Positions 10,037 through 18,593 of a stretch of DNA of 64,000 bases are shown piece after piece; within the stretch, counting starts at the first letter, position 1; each line of letters opens with the position of its first letter. The DNA comes from Bacteroidales bacterium UBA3143 (GTDB lineage Bacteria; Bacteroidota; Bacteroidia; Bacteroidales; Dysgonomonadaceae). Below the pieces are notes generated by a model. It was given only the letters and a program-made list of their open reading frames with translations, did no database searches and was not told the DNA's origin. Position numbers and translations under genes: made by a program. The stretch spans positions 1 through 64,000 of the forward strand of contig DEZB01000034.1 of NCBI GenBank assembly GCA_002364735.1, given 5' to 3'.

Positions 10037-11527
10037 TTAGTCTTCCAACTTTTCTTCTTCTTGTGTGTCGTTTGTCTTTTCTACATGAATCTCTTGAATG
10101 TCATCATCCCCGTCTGATTGTTCCACTTCTTCGATGGCTTCCTCTTTCTCAGTTTCAGCTACTCCATTTTCAGCCGCTGTTATCTTAGAAAATTCTTCAG
10201 ATGTAACTTCTTTTTCATCAAGCGAAACGTTCTCTTTTAGCCAAGCAGCAATTTTGTTTTCTACAACTCGTGCAAATAAACCATTCACAGTTTCTTCTTT
10301 TTCAAGCATACGTTTCACATAGTCTTGCAACATTTCCACGGGAAGATTACTCATTCCATATTGAGCAAACTGTGATTGCGCAACCTGTGTAGCAAGCTCC
10401 TGAACATCTGAAGGCTCTGTTTTGATGTCGTTATCCTTAAGGATTTGTTCTTTTGCAAGTTGATATTTAATATCATTCAGAATGTTAGGAAAATCGTTCT
10501 CAATCAATTCTTCAGTTGCATTCTCATTAGTTAGTTTCAACCATTTCTTTAAAAACTCTTCAGGAAACTCAACATCTTGCAGTTTTTCCATCATTGCTTT
10601 TTTAGCTTCCTTCATTAAGAAGTAATCGGCATCGGGTTCAAACTGTTTATTTAACGAGTCCTCTATTTTATTTCTGAAAGACTCTTCATCCGAAACAACC
10701 CCTTCACCTAACACCTTATCAAACATTTCTTGATTTAGCTCAGCTTCTTTGAATCTGGTTATTTCATTGATTGTAAATTGAAAATCAGAAGTTACTTCAG
10801 TTGCTTCCTCTTTTGGTAAGTTTAAAAAAGAAGCAATTTCAGCTTCATTCTCATAAGCTACAGATGGATTGATAATAACTTGATCACCAGCATTTGCACC
10901 AATAAAACGATTCTTAGTCTCTTCGTCCTTTTTAATGTAAGAGGGCATTAAGATTGCATTTTCAACAACAATACCATCTTCTTTTGGCTCACCATTTTCT
11001 AATTCAACGGCTTCACCCTTTAACAAGTCAGTTTCTAAAGCCGACTCTTCAATCTTGTCGTATGTACCAAAGTTTTGTTTGTAGCCTTCAATTTGTTTGT
11101 CGAGAAGATCGCTCTCTAACTTTACTTTATAATAAGGTAATGTATCATTTTTGTCAAACACTAAATCAAGTTCAGGAGCTAAACCAACTTCAAAACCAAA
11201 AGAGAGCTTTTCGTCTTTTTCTAAATCCAATTCTTTTTTACTATTTTCCACAGGTAACGGTTCTCCCAATATTGGGAGTTTGTTTTCTTGTATATAGTTT
11301 GAAAGACTGCTACTTATCAATTTGTTTATCTCTTCAGATAAAACAGATGTTCCGTAAAGTTTTTTCACTACTCCCATTGGAACTTTTCCAGGACGGAATC
11401 CAGGGATATTTGCTTTACGTCGAAATTGATTCAACGATTTATCTACGTTTTCTTGAAAATCGGCTCTTTCCATTTCAATGGTTATGATGCCATTCACATT
11501 ATCAGTTTTATTGAGCGATATATTCAT
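10037..11527 (-). CDS. tig: Trigger factor
   Basis: Trigger factor is the ribosome-bound chaperone that meets nascent chains. The N-terminal ribosome-binding domain contains the signature FRRKANIPGFRPGKVP near residues 35-50, a variant of the usual GFRxGKxP ribosome-docking loop. The PPIase-like middle part is weakly conserved (ELENGEPKEDGIVVENA region), as in other Bacteroidetes. The C-terminal chaperone arms end in an acidic tail of about 60 residues (EEAIEEVEQSDGDDDI and beyond) that makes it 496 residues, longer than the roughly 430 of E. coli. A well-formed promoter and a structured leader lie upstream. Confidence 0.93.
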   Translation of the reverse strand: MNISLNKTDNVNGIITIEMERADFQENVDKSLNQFRRKANIPGFRPGKVPMGVVKKLYGTSVLSEEINKLISSSLSNYIQENKLPILGEPLPVENSKKELDLEKDEKLSFGFEVGLAPELDLVFDKNDTLPYYKVKLESDLLDKQIEGYKQNFGTYDKIEESALETDLLKGEAVELENGEPKEDGIVVENAILMPSYIKKDEETKNRFIGANAGDQVIINPSVAYENEAEIASFLNLPKEEATEVTSDFQFTINEITRFKEAELNQEMFDKVLGEGVVSDEESFRNKIEDSLNKQFEPDADYFLMKEAKKAMMEKLQDVEFPEEFLKKWLKLTNENATEELIENDFPNILNDIKYQLAKEQILKDNDIKTEPSDVQELATQVAQSQFAQYGMSNLPVEMLQDYVKRMLEKEETVNGLFARVVENKIAAWLKENVSLDEKEVTSEEFSKITAAENGVAETEKEEAIEEVEQSDGDDDIQEIHVEKTNDTQEEEKLED

Positions 11528-11916
11528 CCCAATCTTTTATTTATTATGTTAGTTATTTTCTGTCTTTGTACCTAAGAAACTTTTTCATTTGAAAATCAAA
11601 TGATTTGGAATAGTTTCTCTACTTTCGAATAGAAGTGCAAAATTAATTTTATTATTCCAATATGCAAAAGATATCACTCTATATTTTATTGTTATCTATT
11701 TCCTCTATTATTTTCGAGATATAGCGCCTATAGTTGTAAAGGAACATTTGTTCTTAAAAAAACATTTAACCATGCTTATTGTTAAATTATCCACAAATAG
11801 ATATTCAGTAGAGAAATAGTAGCACGAGACTAACATAAAATTATTATTTTTGAAGAACGATATATTTTACAAGTTTACAGTAAAAACTAACCACAAACTT
11901 TTTCAGTTAATACATT
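11528..11916. other. Divergent intergenic region between tig and the 5'-nucleotidase operon
   Basis: This 389-bp stretch holds no gene. It contains the tig promoter and leader on the minus strand. For the rightward operon, a -7-like TATTTTTG lies at 11845-11852, about 65 bp before the first ATG; I could not find a convincing -33 box for it. Confidence 0.5.
11638..11669 (-). promoter_or_regulatory. Bacteroides-type promoter of tig
   Basis: On the minus strand TTTTG (11665-11669) is followed after 19 bp by TAATTTTG (11638-11645). This matches the -33 TTTG / -7 TAnnTTTG pattern of the primary sigma factor in Bacteroides. Transcription would start near 11631, leaving a leader of about 100 nt that contains the inverted repeats at 11575-11618. 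Confidence 0.7.
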
Positions 11917-12666
11917 ATGAAATATAAATGGTTTTTCTATTTCCTGTTAATTCAATTAATAGTCTCATGCGGTAGTTACCACTATTCAGTAGTGGACATG
12001 AAAGGCACCCTAATAGAGATGAATCAAGAACAAGGTACACAAACCGAAATGCAAGCATTAGTAGATAAGTACAAAGGTTCTCTTGACAGCGAAATGAGTG
12101 TAGTAATAGGCAATTCATCAGAATTTATGCCTTACAATCGACCCGAAAGTTTGCTCACAAACTTAACTTCAGATGTGATGAGGGAATATGGCAACAAACA
12201 TATTCCTAAAGGTGCAGACATTGGTATAATGAATGTGAATGGGCACAGAGCATCTATGCCAAAAGGTGAAATTACAATGGGTAACCTATTCGAGATATAC
12301 TCTTTTGACAATACCATTGCTTTTTTAGAATTAAAGGGTGAAGACCTTTCTAAAATATTTGATGCATACGCCAGAAAAGGTGGAGCAGGCATTTCGTCCA
12401 ATGCTCATTTAGTGGTAAAAGATAGAAAGATTGTAACTGCCACGTTAGATGGTAAGTCAATCGACAAAGAGAAAATCTACTCTGTGGTTACGCTTGACTA
12501 TCTGGCCGATGGCAACGATGGTATGGCTGCATTTAAAAATGCTATAAAAACCTACGACACAGGTATTACCCTCCGTGACATAATGATAGAATATGTACGC
12601 GAGCAAACCGATCAAGGAAAAGACATTTCCTCTGTAGAAGATGGTAGAATTACAATTGAACAATAA
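11917..12666 (+). CDS. 5'-nucleotidase C-terminal-domain lipoprotein
   Basis: The 249-residue protein matches only the C-terminal (substrate-binding) domain of bacterial 5'-nucleotidase/UshA: NVNGHRASMPKGEITMG, then SFDNTIAFLELKGEDL, and near the end VVTLDYLADGNDGMAAF. The N-terminus has a lipoprotein signal (hydrophobic stretch ending LIVSCGS, Cys at residue 18), so it should be anchored on the periplasmic side. The metallophosphoesterase half is encoded separately by the next gene, 15 bp downstream, in reverse order to the usual single polypeptide. The two proteins probably form a complex that dephosphorylates extracellular nucleotides. The exact substrate is not shown by the sequence. Confidence 0.88.
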   Translation: MKYKWFFYFLLIQLIVSCGSYHYSVVDMKGTLIEMNQEQGTQTEMQALVDKYKGSLDSEMSVVIGNSSEFMPYNRPESLLTNLTSDVMREYGNKHIPKGADIGIMNVNGHRASMPKGEITMGNLFEIYSFDNTIAFLELKGEDLSKIFDAYARKGGAGISSNAHLVVKDRKIVTATLDGKSIDKEKIYSVVTLDYLADGNDGMAAFKNAIKTYDTGITLRDIMIEYVREQTDQGKDISSVEDGRITIEQ

Positions 12667-12681
12667 AATGAACTTGAAGAT

Positions 12682-13506
12682 ATGAAACAATATTTACTCA
12701 CATTAATAGTCCTTTTCTCTCTTAGTGTAGGCTTGGATGCACAAGAGTTGGTTATTTTACACACCAATGACACCCATAGCAGAATTGAGCCCTTGACCGA
12801 CACCGATAGATACAATCCTGATTTAGGGGGAGTAGTGCGCAGAGCTGCTTACGTTGATAAAACACGAAAAGAAAATAAGAACGTATTGCTTTTTGATGCA
12901 GGCGACTTCCTGCAAGGCACGCCCTACTTCAATATGTTTAAAGGTGAAGTGGAAGTGGAAGCCATGAATCTTCTTCAGTATGATGCTGTGACATTGGGAA
13001 ATCATGAGTTTGATTATGGAATGGCTGTTTTGGAAGATATCGTTAAGAAAGCAACATTCCCTATTGTGTGTACCAACTACGATTTTTCTGAAACACCTAT
13101 CAATGACTACATAAAGCCCTACCTCATCATCAACAAAAACGGAATTAAAATTGGAGTAGTTGGAGCTAACATCAATCCAGCAGGTCTTGTTGCTTCCACC
13201 AATTATGAAGGTGTGAAGTTTAACTCACCCGTTGAAGAGGCAAACAAAACTGCACTAATGTTACGCAACAACTTGAAGTGTGACATGGTGGTATGCCTCT
13301 CACATTTAGGTTATACCAACGAACTACAATTAGCTGAAAACTCTAGAAACATTGATATCATTATTGGTGGGCACAGCCATACATTTATGAAAGAACCTGC
13401 ATTTCGCAAAAACCTTGACGGAAAAGAAGTGTTGGTGTATCAAACAAACGGCAGGGGAGTTTATGTAGGACGTATAGATGTAGAACTCCAAAAAGTAAAA
13501 AACTAA
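12682..13506 (+). CDS. 5'-nucleotidase metallophosphoesterase domain protein
   Basis: This 274-residue exported protein carries the catalytic half of a 5'-nucleotidase. All metal-binding motifs are present: ILHTNDTHSRIE, FDAGDFLQG, LGNHEFDYG, LSHLG and GGHSHTF. The N-terminus is a signal peptide (MKQYLLTLIVLFSLSVG...AQ). The protein stops shortly after the catalytic domain and has no C-terminal substrate domain; that domain is encoded immediately upstream. The gene is second in a four-gene run ending with aroB. Confidence 0.9.
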   Translation: MKQYLLTLIVLFSLSVGLDAQELVILHTNDTHSRIEPLTDTDRYNPDLGGVVRRAAYVDKTRKENKNVLLFDAGDFLQGTPYFNMFKGEVEVEAMNLLQYDAVTLGNHEFDYGMAVLEDIVKKATFPIVCTNYDFSETPINDYIKPYLIINKNGIKIGVVGANINPAGLVASTNYEGVKFNSPVEEANKTALMLRNNLKCDMVVCLSHLGYTNELQLAENSRNIDIIIGGHSHTFMKEPAFRKNLDGKEVLVYQTNGRGVYVGRIDVELQKVKN

Positions 13507-13554
13507 ATTCACGCAACAACATTGTTGCTATCTCTCTCAGTATTCCCTTTTATA

Positions 13555-16512
13555 ATGAAAAAAACAATTCTAAGCATTGTGTTTGTTTTAATGCTTCAAT
13601 TTGCATCTGCACAAATACAACCCAATATATACAGACAAGCTGACAAAACAAAAATGGATGCATGGGTAGATTCTGTCTATTCATCATTAACGGAAGACCA
13701 GCAGATTGGTCAACTATTTATGGTGATAGCAGAAACCAAAACTACCGATGCAAACAAAAAACTTATAAATCGATACATTCAAGATCAGAAAATTGGTGGG
13801 ATACTGTTTTCTAAAGGTACAATAACCAGCCAAGCAACATTAACCAACTTTGCACAGAAGGCTTCAAAAACACCTCTGTTCATTGCCTTAGATGGTGAGT
13901 GGGGATTAAATATGAGATTGACCGACGCACCCAAATTTCCCCGCAACATGGTGTTAGGCTCTATTAAGAATGACTCTCTACTCTATCTGTATGGAAAAGA
14001 AGTAGCACGTCAGAGCAAAGAGTTAGGTATTCATATCAACTTTGCACCCGTGTTGGATGTCAACAGTAACCCCCTAAATCCTGTCATTGGCACTCGCTCA
14101 TTTGGCGAATCGCCAGAGAATGTAGCCATAAAAGGCACTGCATATGCACGTGGTTTAGAAGATGGTGGCATTATGGCAGTTGCCAAACATTTCCCTGGAC
14201 ATGGAGACACCGCAGACGACTCTCACAAAACACTACCAACAATAGCTCACGACAAAAAAAGATTGGACGAAGTGGAGCTGTTCCCTTTTGTATCATACAT
14301 CAATGCAGGTTTGTCAGGAATGATGATTGGACATTTAAATATCCCAACCCTAAAAACAAATGGACAACCCTCAACACTTACTGCAAGTGTTGGCAAAGAC
14401 CTGTTGAAAGAAGAAATGGGATTTGCGGGCTTAACCTTTACAGATGGCATGGCCATGCGTGGAGTTTCCAATCAACAATCGATGAGTGTAAAAGCTATCT
14501 TGGCAGGCAATGACATTATTTTGGGTGTTCCAAATGTTAGAAGCGAGTTTCAATCTGTTAAAGAAGCAGTAGAGAAAAATGTAATCTCTAAAGAGATGCT
14601 GGAAAGAAAAGTACGAAGGGTACTATCGTATAAATTTATCCTCAATGTTCATGCATTTAAACCAATTGAATCAGCAAAAGCTTCGCGTAACATTAATAAT
14701 ACTACAGCCGATTGGCTCATCAGAAAACTACACGATTCATCCATCACCCTCTTAAGGAACGATGATGATCTTCTCCCACTTAAAAACTTAGACAAACACA
14801 AAATAGCATCGGTTGCCATTGGAGTTTCTACTATAACCCCTTTTCAACGATGGATGAAGAGATATGCCGATATAAAGTCATTTCAACTAACACAATCTGA
14901 TCAGTTGTCAGGAATTGAAAAAGAGCTAAGCGATTACGATGTCGTGGTCTATTCAATCCACACGCAATATGTGAAAGATGCACCGGCATTGCAAAAGCTG
15001 CTTAAAGACAAAAAGTCGGTGCTGGTATTGTTCACATCACCCTATTTCATTAATTCATTTGAAGCATCATCGGACAAGAGTCAATCAGTAATATTAGCGC
15101 ATACCAACGAAGTGTATGCACAGGAAAGCGCTGCTCAGGCTGTGTTTGGAGGAATACAAATGAATGGTACGATACCCGTTTCAGCTGGAAAGTATAAAGC
15201 CAACACTGGTTTGGTTACACCCAAAACCAGACTGGCCTATCAACTGCCCGAAGATGTTGGCATAGATTCAGAACGATTAAACTCAATTGAAAGAATAGCA
15301 TTAGAAGGAATTCGTCAAAAGGCCTATCCTGGTTGCCAAATATTAGTTGCAAAAGATGGGGTAGTTATCTACAACAAATCCTTTGGGAGTTTCGAATATG
15401 GTGTGAGTAACAAAGTTACTGACGAAACAGTTTATGACTTGGCATCAATCACGAAAGCCACTGCTACGCTTCCCGCAATAATGAAGCTATACGATGATAA
15501 AAAGTTACGACTGCAAGATCCTTTTCAAAAGTTCATACCCGAAACAAAAAAGACTAACAAGGCAAATATTACAATCAGAGAAACTTTGTTTCACGAGTCA
15601 GGTATTTTACCCTATATCCCCTACTACACCTATGCAATAGACAAAAACAGTTATACAGGATCGTTGCTTTCAACACGCAAATCGAGCGTTCACAGTGTAC
15701 GTTTCTCAGGTATGTGGGGACGCAAGAACTTTAAGTTCGAGCCAGACTTCATTGCTGATGTAAATTCTCCTACCTTCAACCTACCTGTTTCTGATAAAAT
15801 GTATGCAAGCAAAAAGATGCAGCAAAAACTTCTTACAGAGGTAATCAACACCAATCTGCGAACACGCAAACGATATGCGTATAGTTGCCTCAACTTTATG
15901 TTGCTAAAAGAAGTGGTAGAAAACATATCTAAACAAGATTTGAATCAATATGTGCAAAACAACTTCTTCAAAAAGCTGGGTGCAACCACCACCACTTTTC
16001 AACCACTCAATTACATGAGCATCGACAATATTGCCCCAACCGAAGATGATGCTTTCTTTCGCAAGCAATTGGTGAGGGGATATGTACATGATGAAGGAGC
16101 AGCACTTTTGGGCGGTATATCGGGCAATGCCGGTCTCTTTTCCAATGCCAACGATTTGGCCAAGCTCTATCAGATGTTCTTAAACGGTGGCACATATGGT
16201 GGCGAAAGATATGTAAGTAACGAAACCATGCGCCTATTTACTACAACAAAAAGCAGTGTAAGCAGACGTGGTCTTGGGTTTGACAAACCCGACATTCGCA
16301 ACAACAGGGCAAGCCCCACCAGTCCCCAAGCCCCCATATCAGTATATGGACACACTGGTTTTACAGGCACCAGTTTTTGGGTAGACCCCAGTAATCAGAT
16401 GATTTATATATTCCTTTCTAATAGGGTATATCCAAGCAGAAGTCCCAACAGACTTTCAACAATGAACATAAGAAAACGCATTCAAGATGAACTCTATAAT
16501 GCGCTAAAATAA
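13555..16512 (+). CDS. GH3 beta-N-acetylhexosaminidase fused to a beta-lactamase-family serine hydrolase
   Basis: The first half is a family 3 glycoside hydrolase of NagZ type: the His/Asp catalytic segment AKHFPGHGDTADDSHKTLP lies near residue 210 and the nucleophile Asp in FTDGMAMRGV near 295. The second half is a class C beta-lactamase/penicillin-binding-like domain with the SxxK motif SITK near residue 630, YSC-L-N where YxN is usual, and HTG for KTG. The start is taken at 13555 because it gives a clean signal peptide (MKKTILSIVFVLMLQFASAQ); the longer frame from 13522 begins with an implausible non-ATG leader. About 985 residues. It probably cleaves GlcNAc from muropeptides in the periplasm. 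Such fusions are known in Bacteroidetes; the hydrolase half's substrate is unclear. Confidence 0.92.
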   Translation: MKKTILSIVFVLMLQFASAQIQPNIYRQADKTKMDAWVDSVYSSLTEDQQIGQLFMVIAETKTTDANKKLINRYIQDQKIGGILFSKGTITSQATLTNFAQKASKTPLFIALDGEWGLNMRLTDAPKFPRNMVLGSIKNDSLLYLYGKEVARQSKELGIHINFAPVLDVNSNPLNPVIGTRSFGESPENVAIKGTAYARGLEDGGIMAVAKHFPGHGDTADDSHKTLPTIAHDKKRLDEVELFPFVSYINAGLSGMMIGHLNIPTLKTNGQPSTLTASVGKDLLKEEMGFAGLTFTDGMAMRGVSNQQSMSVKAILAGNDIILGVPNVRSEFQSVKEAVEKNVISKEMLERKVRRVLSYKFILNVHAFKPIESAKASRNINNTTADWLIRKLHDSSITLLRNDDDLLPLKNLDKHKIASVAIGVSTITPFQRWMKRYADIKSFQLTQSDQLSGIEKELSDYDVVVYSIHTQYVKDAPALQKLLKDKKSVLVLFTSPYFINSFEASSDKSQSVILAHTNEVYAQESAAQAVFGGIQMNGTIPVSAGKYKANTGLVTPKTRLAYQLPEDVGIDSERLNSIERIALEGIRQKAYPGCQILVAKDGVVIYNKSFGSFEYGVSNKVTDETVYDLASITKATATLPAIMKLYDDKKLRLQDPFQKFIPETKKTNKANITIRETLFHESGILPYIPYYTYAIDKNSYTGSLLSTRKSSVHSVRFSGMWGRKNFKFEPDFIADVNSPTFNLPVSDKMYASKKMQQKLLTEVINTNLRTRKRYAYSCLNFMLLKEVVENISKQDLNQYVQNNFFKKLGATTTTFQPLNYMSIDNIAPTEDDAFFRKQLVRGYVHDEGAALLGGISGNAGLFSNANDLAKLYQMFLNGGTYGGERYVSNETMRLFTTTKSSVSRRGLGFDKPDIRNNRASPTSPQAPISVYGHTGFTGTSFWVDPSNQMIYIFLSNRVYPSRSPNRLSTMNIRKRIQDELYNALK

Positions 16513-16566
16513 AACTTGCGCAAACAACACTTCCATTTAAATAGTCAAACAAACTTTATAAACAAG

Positions 16567-17613
16567 ATGCAACAAATTATTAAAAGCAACAAAATAACAG
16601 CTGACCTAAGCAATGCACTGGACAAATTGACATACGACAAACTTTTTGTACTAACTGATGAGCACACCGAGATAGAATGCTATCCACTTATTGCAACGCT
16701 TCCCGTCATTGACAAAGCTAAACGCGTTGTTATACCCGCAGATGATACAAACAAAAGCATCGAAAACTTAGCCCATGTGTGGAAGTTTCTGACTACCAAT
16801 GGTGCCACACGTCATTCATTGCTTATCAACTTGGGTGGTGGTATGGTTACAGACTTGGGCGGTTTTGCTGCAGCAACATATAAACGGGGCATTGCCTACA
16901 TCAACATACCCACCACGCTGCTGGGAGCTGTAGATGCATCAGTTGGAGGTAAAACAGGTATCAATTTCGAAGGATATAAAAATGAAATTGGTGCATTTTA
17001 CCCATCTATATATGTTATTATTTCAGCTGAGTTTCTCAACACTCTTTCCCAAAAAGACATCCTATCGGGCTATGCCGAAATGATAAAGCACGCTTTGTTA
17101 GATTCCGAAAAGACTTGGAGCAAAATCTTAAGTTTCGATTTATCCAACATAGACTACAAGCAACTAAACGAACTTGTTTTAGAATCAGTCTATGTGAAGC
17201 AACGCATTGTGGATCAAGATCCATTTGAGAAGAACATCCGCAAAGCGTTAAACTTGGGTCACACCGTAGGGCATGCTTTCGAAAGCTTTGCATTGGATAG
17301 AGACTTACCCGTTCCGCATGGTTTTGCTGTGGCCTGGGGACTTATTGTAGAATTGTACCTATCGCACAAAGTATGCAGCCTCCCAAATGAGATTTTAGAT
17401 ACTGCTGCGAAGTATATCCACCAAAACTACGGTCTTTTCTCTATCAAACCCGAAGATTACAATGCTTTGTATCAGTTTATGATTCATGATAAAAAGAATG
17501 AAGGGGATAGTATTAACTTTACTCTATTGGCAAATGTGGGGGATATACAGATTAATCAGGTTGTAGGGAAAGAGATGATTTTTGAGGCATTGAACTACTA
17601 TGTCAATTATTAA
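16567..17613 (+). CDS. aroB: 3-dehydroquinate synthase
   Basis: AroB converts DAHP to 3-dehydroquinate, the second step of the shikimate pathway. NAD-binding GGGMVTDLGGFAAATYKRG and the metal-binding histidines in GHTVGHAFE and PVPHGFAVAWG are visible, with Lys residues of the GGKTGINF segment. The start is placed at the ATG at 16567, giving 348 residues, the usual size; the longer frame opens with a TTG at 16516 only 4 bp after the previous stop and adds 17 unconserved residues. It closes the 5'-nucleotidase/GH3 run, 54 bp downstream of it. Confidence 0.95.
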   Translation: MQQIIKSNKITADLSNALDKLTYDKLFVLTDEHTEIECYPLIATLPVIDKAKRVVIPADDTNKSIENLAHVWKFLTTNGATRHSLLINLGGGMVTDLGGFAAATYKRGIAYINIPTTLLGAVDASVGGKTGINFEGYKNEIGAFYPSIYVIISAEFLNTLSQKDILSGYAEMIKHALLDSEKTWSKILSFDLSNIDYKQLNELVLESVYVKQRIVDQDPFEKNIRKALNLGHTVGHAFESFALDRDLPVPHGFAVAWGLIVELYLSHKVCSLPNEILDTAAKYIHQNYGLFSIKPEDYNALYQFMIHDKKNEGDSINFTLLANVGDIQINQVVGKEMIFEALNYYVNY

Positions 17614-17689
17614 TTACAAATTACCTCCTATTTTTACTTAGTTCAGCGCATTTACTTGAGTTTTATTGACCATCCTTCCTCAGATCAGT

Positions 17690-17872
17690 GCTTTTTCTCG
17701 TGTTTTAGTTAAATATGAGCCTCGGGTGATAGCTTTTTCTCGCGTTTTAGTTAAACATGACCCTCAGGTTAGTGCTTTTTCTCGCGTTTTAGTGAAATAT
17801 GAACCTCAGGTGACTGCTTTTTCTCGCGTTTTGATGCAAACTGAGCCTCAGGTGTATGCTTTTTCACGCGTT
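17690..17872 (+). repeat. 42-bp tandem repeat array (four full units plus a partial)
   Basis: Units begin at 17690, 17732, 17774, 17816 and 17858 with GCTTTTTCTCGCGTTTTAG or a close variant; spacing is exactly 42 bp each time. One frame stays open through the array and reads AFSRVLVKYEPQVT per unit, ending in a TGA at 17873. Only a TTG (17666) could start this frame and there is no clear ribosome binding site, so I do not call it a gene. It lies between the convergent aroB and engB. The rest of the 17614-17996 gap shows nothing recognisable. Confidence 0.9.
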
Positions 17873-17996
17873 TGAGCATATAAATCTATCATTGTGCACA
17901 CTCAATTGCAAGAAGATGCTACAAAGTGTCAAGAGTCAATTATGAAAAGAGTACAAAGAACCTATCTTAACACCCTCACGACACAAAACTCATACC

Positions 17997-18593
17997 TCAC
18001 AATCTTTTATTTATTCCCTCAATATACTCCAACACCTCTTCCCTACCCCTACCAGTCTCTGCCGAAGTAACAAACATAGGAGGTAACTCTTCCCACGATT
18101 TCAACATCTCCTCTTTGTATTTACTTACATTGAGGGCCAACTTGCTGGCACTTTGCTTATCACCTTTGGTGAAAACAATTGAGAAAGGGATAGCATTCTC
18201 GCCCAACCATTCCATAAACTCTAAGTCGATGGCTTGTGGTGTGTGTCGGCTATCCACCAATACAAACAGTGCAGTCATTTCGATGCGCTCCAACACGTAG
18301 TCTTCAATAATTACTCGTAGCGTTTCGCGCCCCTCTTTGCCTCGGCGAGCATATCCATATCCAGGCAAATCGACTAAATACCACTCATCGTTGATAAGGA
18401 AGTGGTTGATAAGCATAGTCTTTCCTGGAGTTGATGAAGTCAATGCCAATCCTTTGCGATTGGTGAGCATATTAATCAATGAGGATTTACCTACATTTGA
18501 CCTACCAATGAAAGCATATTCAGGCTTGCCGTCCTGTGGGCAGCTTTTGTAGTCGGTGTTGCTTATTAAGAATTCAGCACTTTTTATTTTCAT
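17997..18593 (-). CDS. engB: Ribosome biogenesis GTP-binding protein EngB (YihA/YsxC)
   Basis: A small TrmE-Era-EngA-EngB-Septin family GTPase needed for assembly of the large ribosomal subunit. The G motifs are clear: G1 GRSNVGKSS, G2 TPGKT, G3 DLPGYGYA, G4 FTKGD and a C-terminal TSAETGRG. The start is set at 18593 (MKIKSAEFLI), giving 198 residues, the family size. The longer open frame to 18779 runs back into the symporter gene and is not conserved-looking. The ATG overlaps the stop of the upstream symporter gene by 4 bp (ATGA), indicating translational coupling. Confidence 0.95.
   Translation of the reverse strand: MKIKSAEFLISNTDYKSCPQDGKPEYAFIGRSNVGKSSLINMLTNRKGLALTSSTPGKTMLINHFLINDEWYLVDLPGYGYARRGKEGRETLRVIIEDYVLERIEMTALFVLVDSRHTPQAIDLEFMEWLGENAIPFSIVFTKGDKQSASKLALNVSKYKEEMLKSWEELPPMFVTSAETGRGREEVLEYIEGINKRL

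Noticed and set aside
10954..11487. 177-codon frame on the plus strand inside tig
   Set aside because: It is a shadow of tig, whose protein is clearly conserved on the other strand.
13522..13555. Upstream start for the GH3 fusion
   Set aside because: The 11 extra residues precede a perfect signal peptide and begin with a non-ATG codon.
17666..17875. 69-codon frame across the 42-bp repeats
   Set aside because: Only a TTG could start it and no ribosome binding site is visible; reported as a finding, not as a gene.
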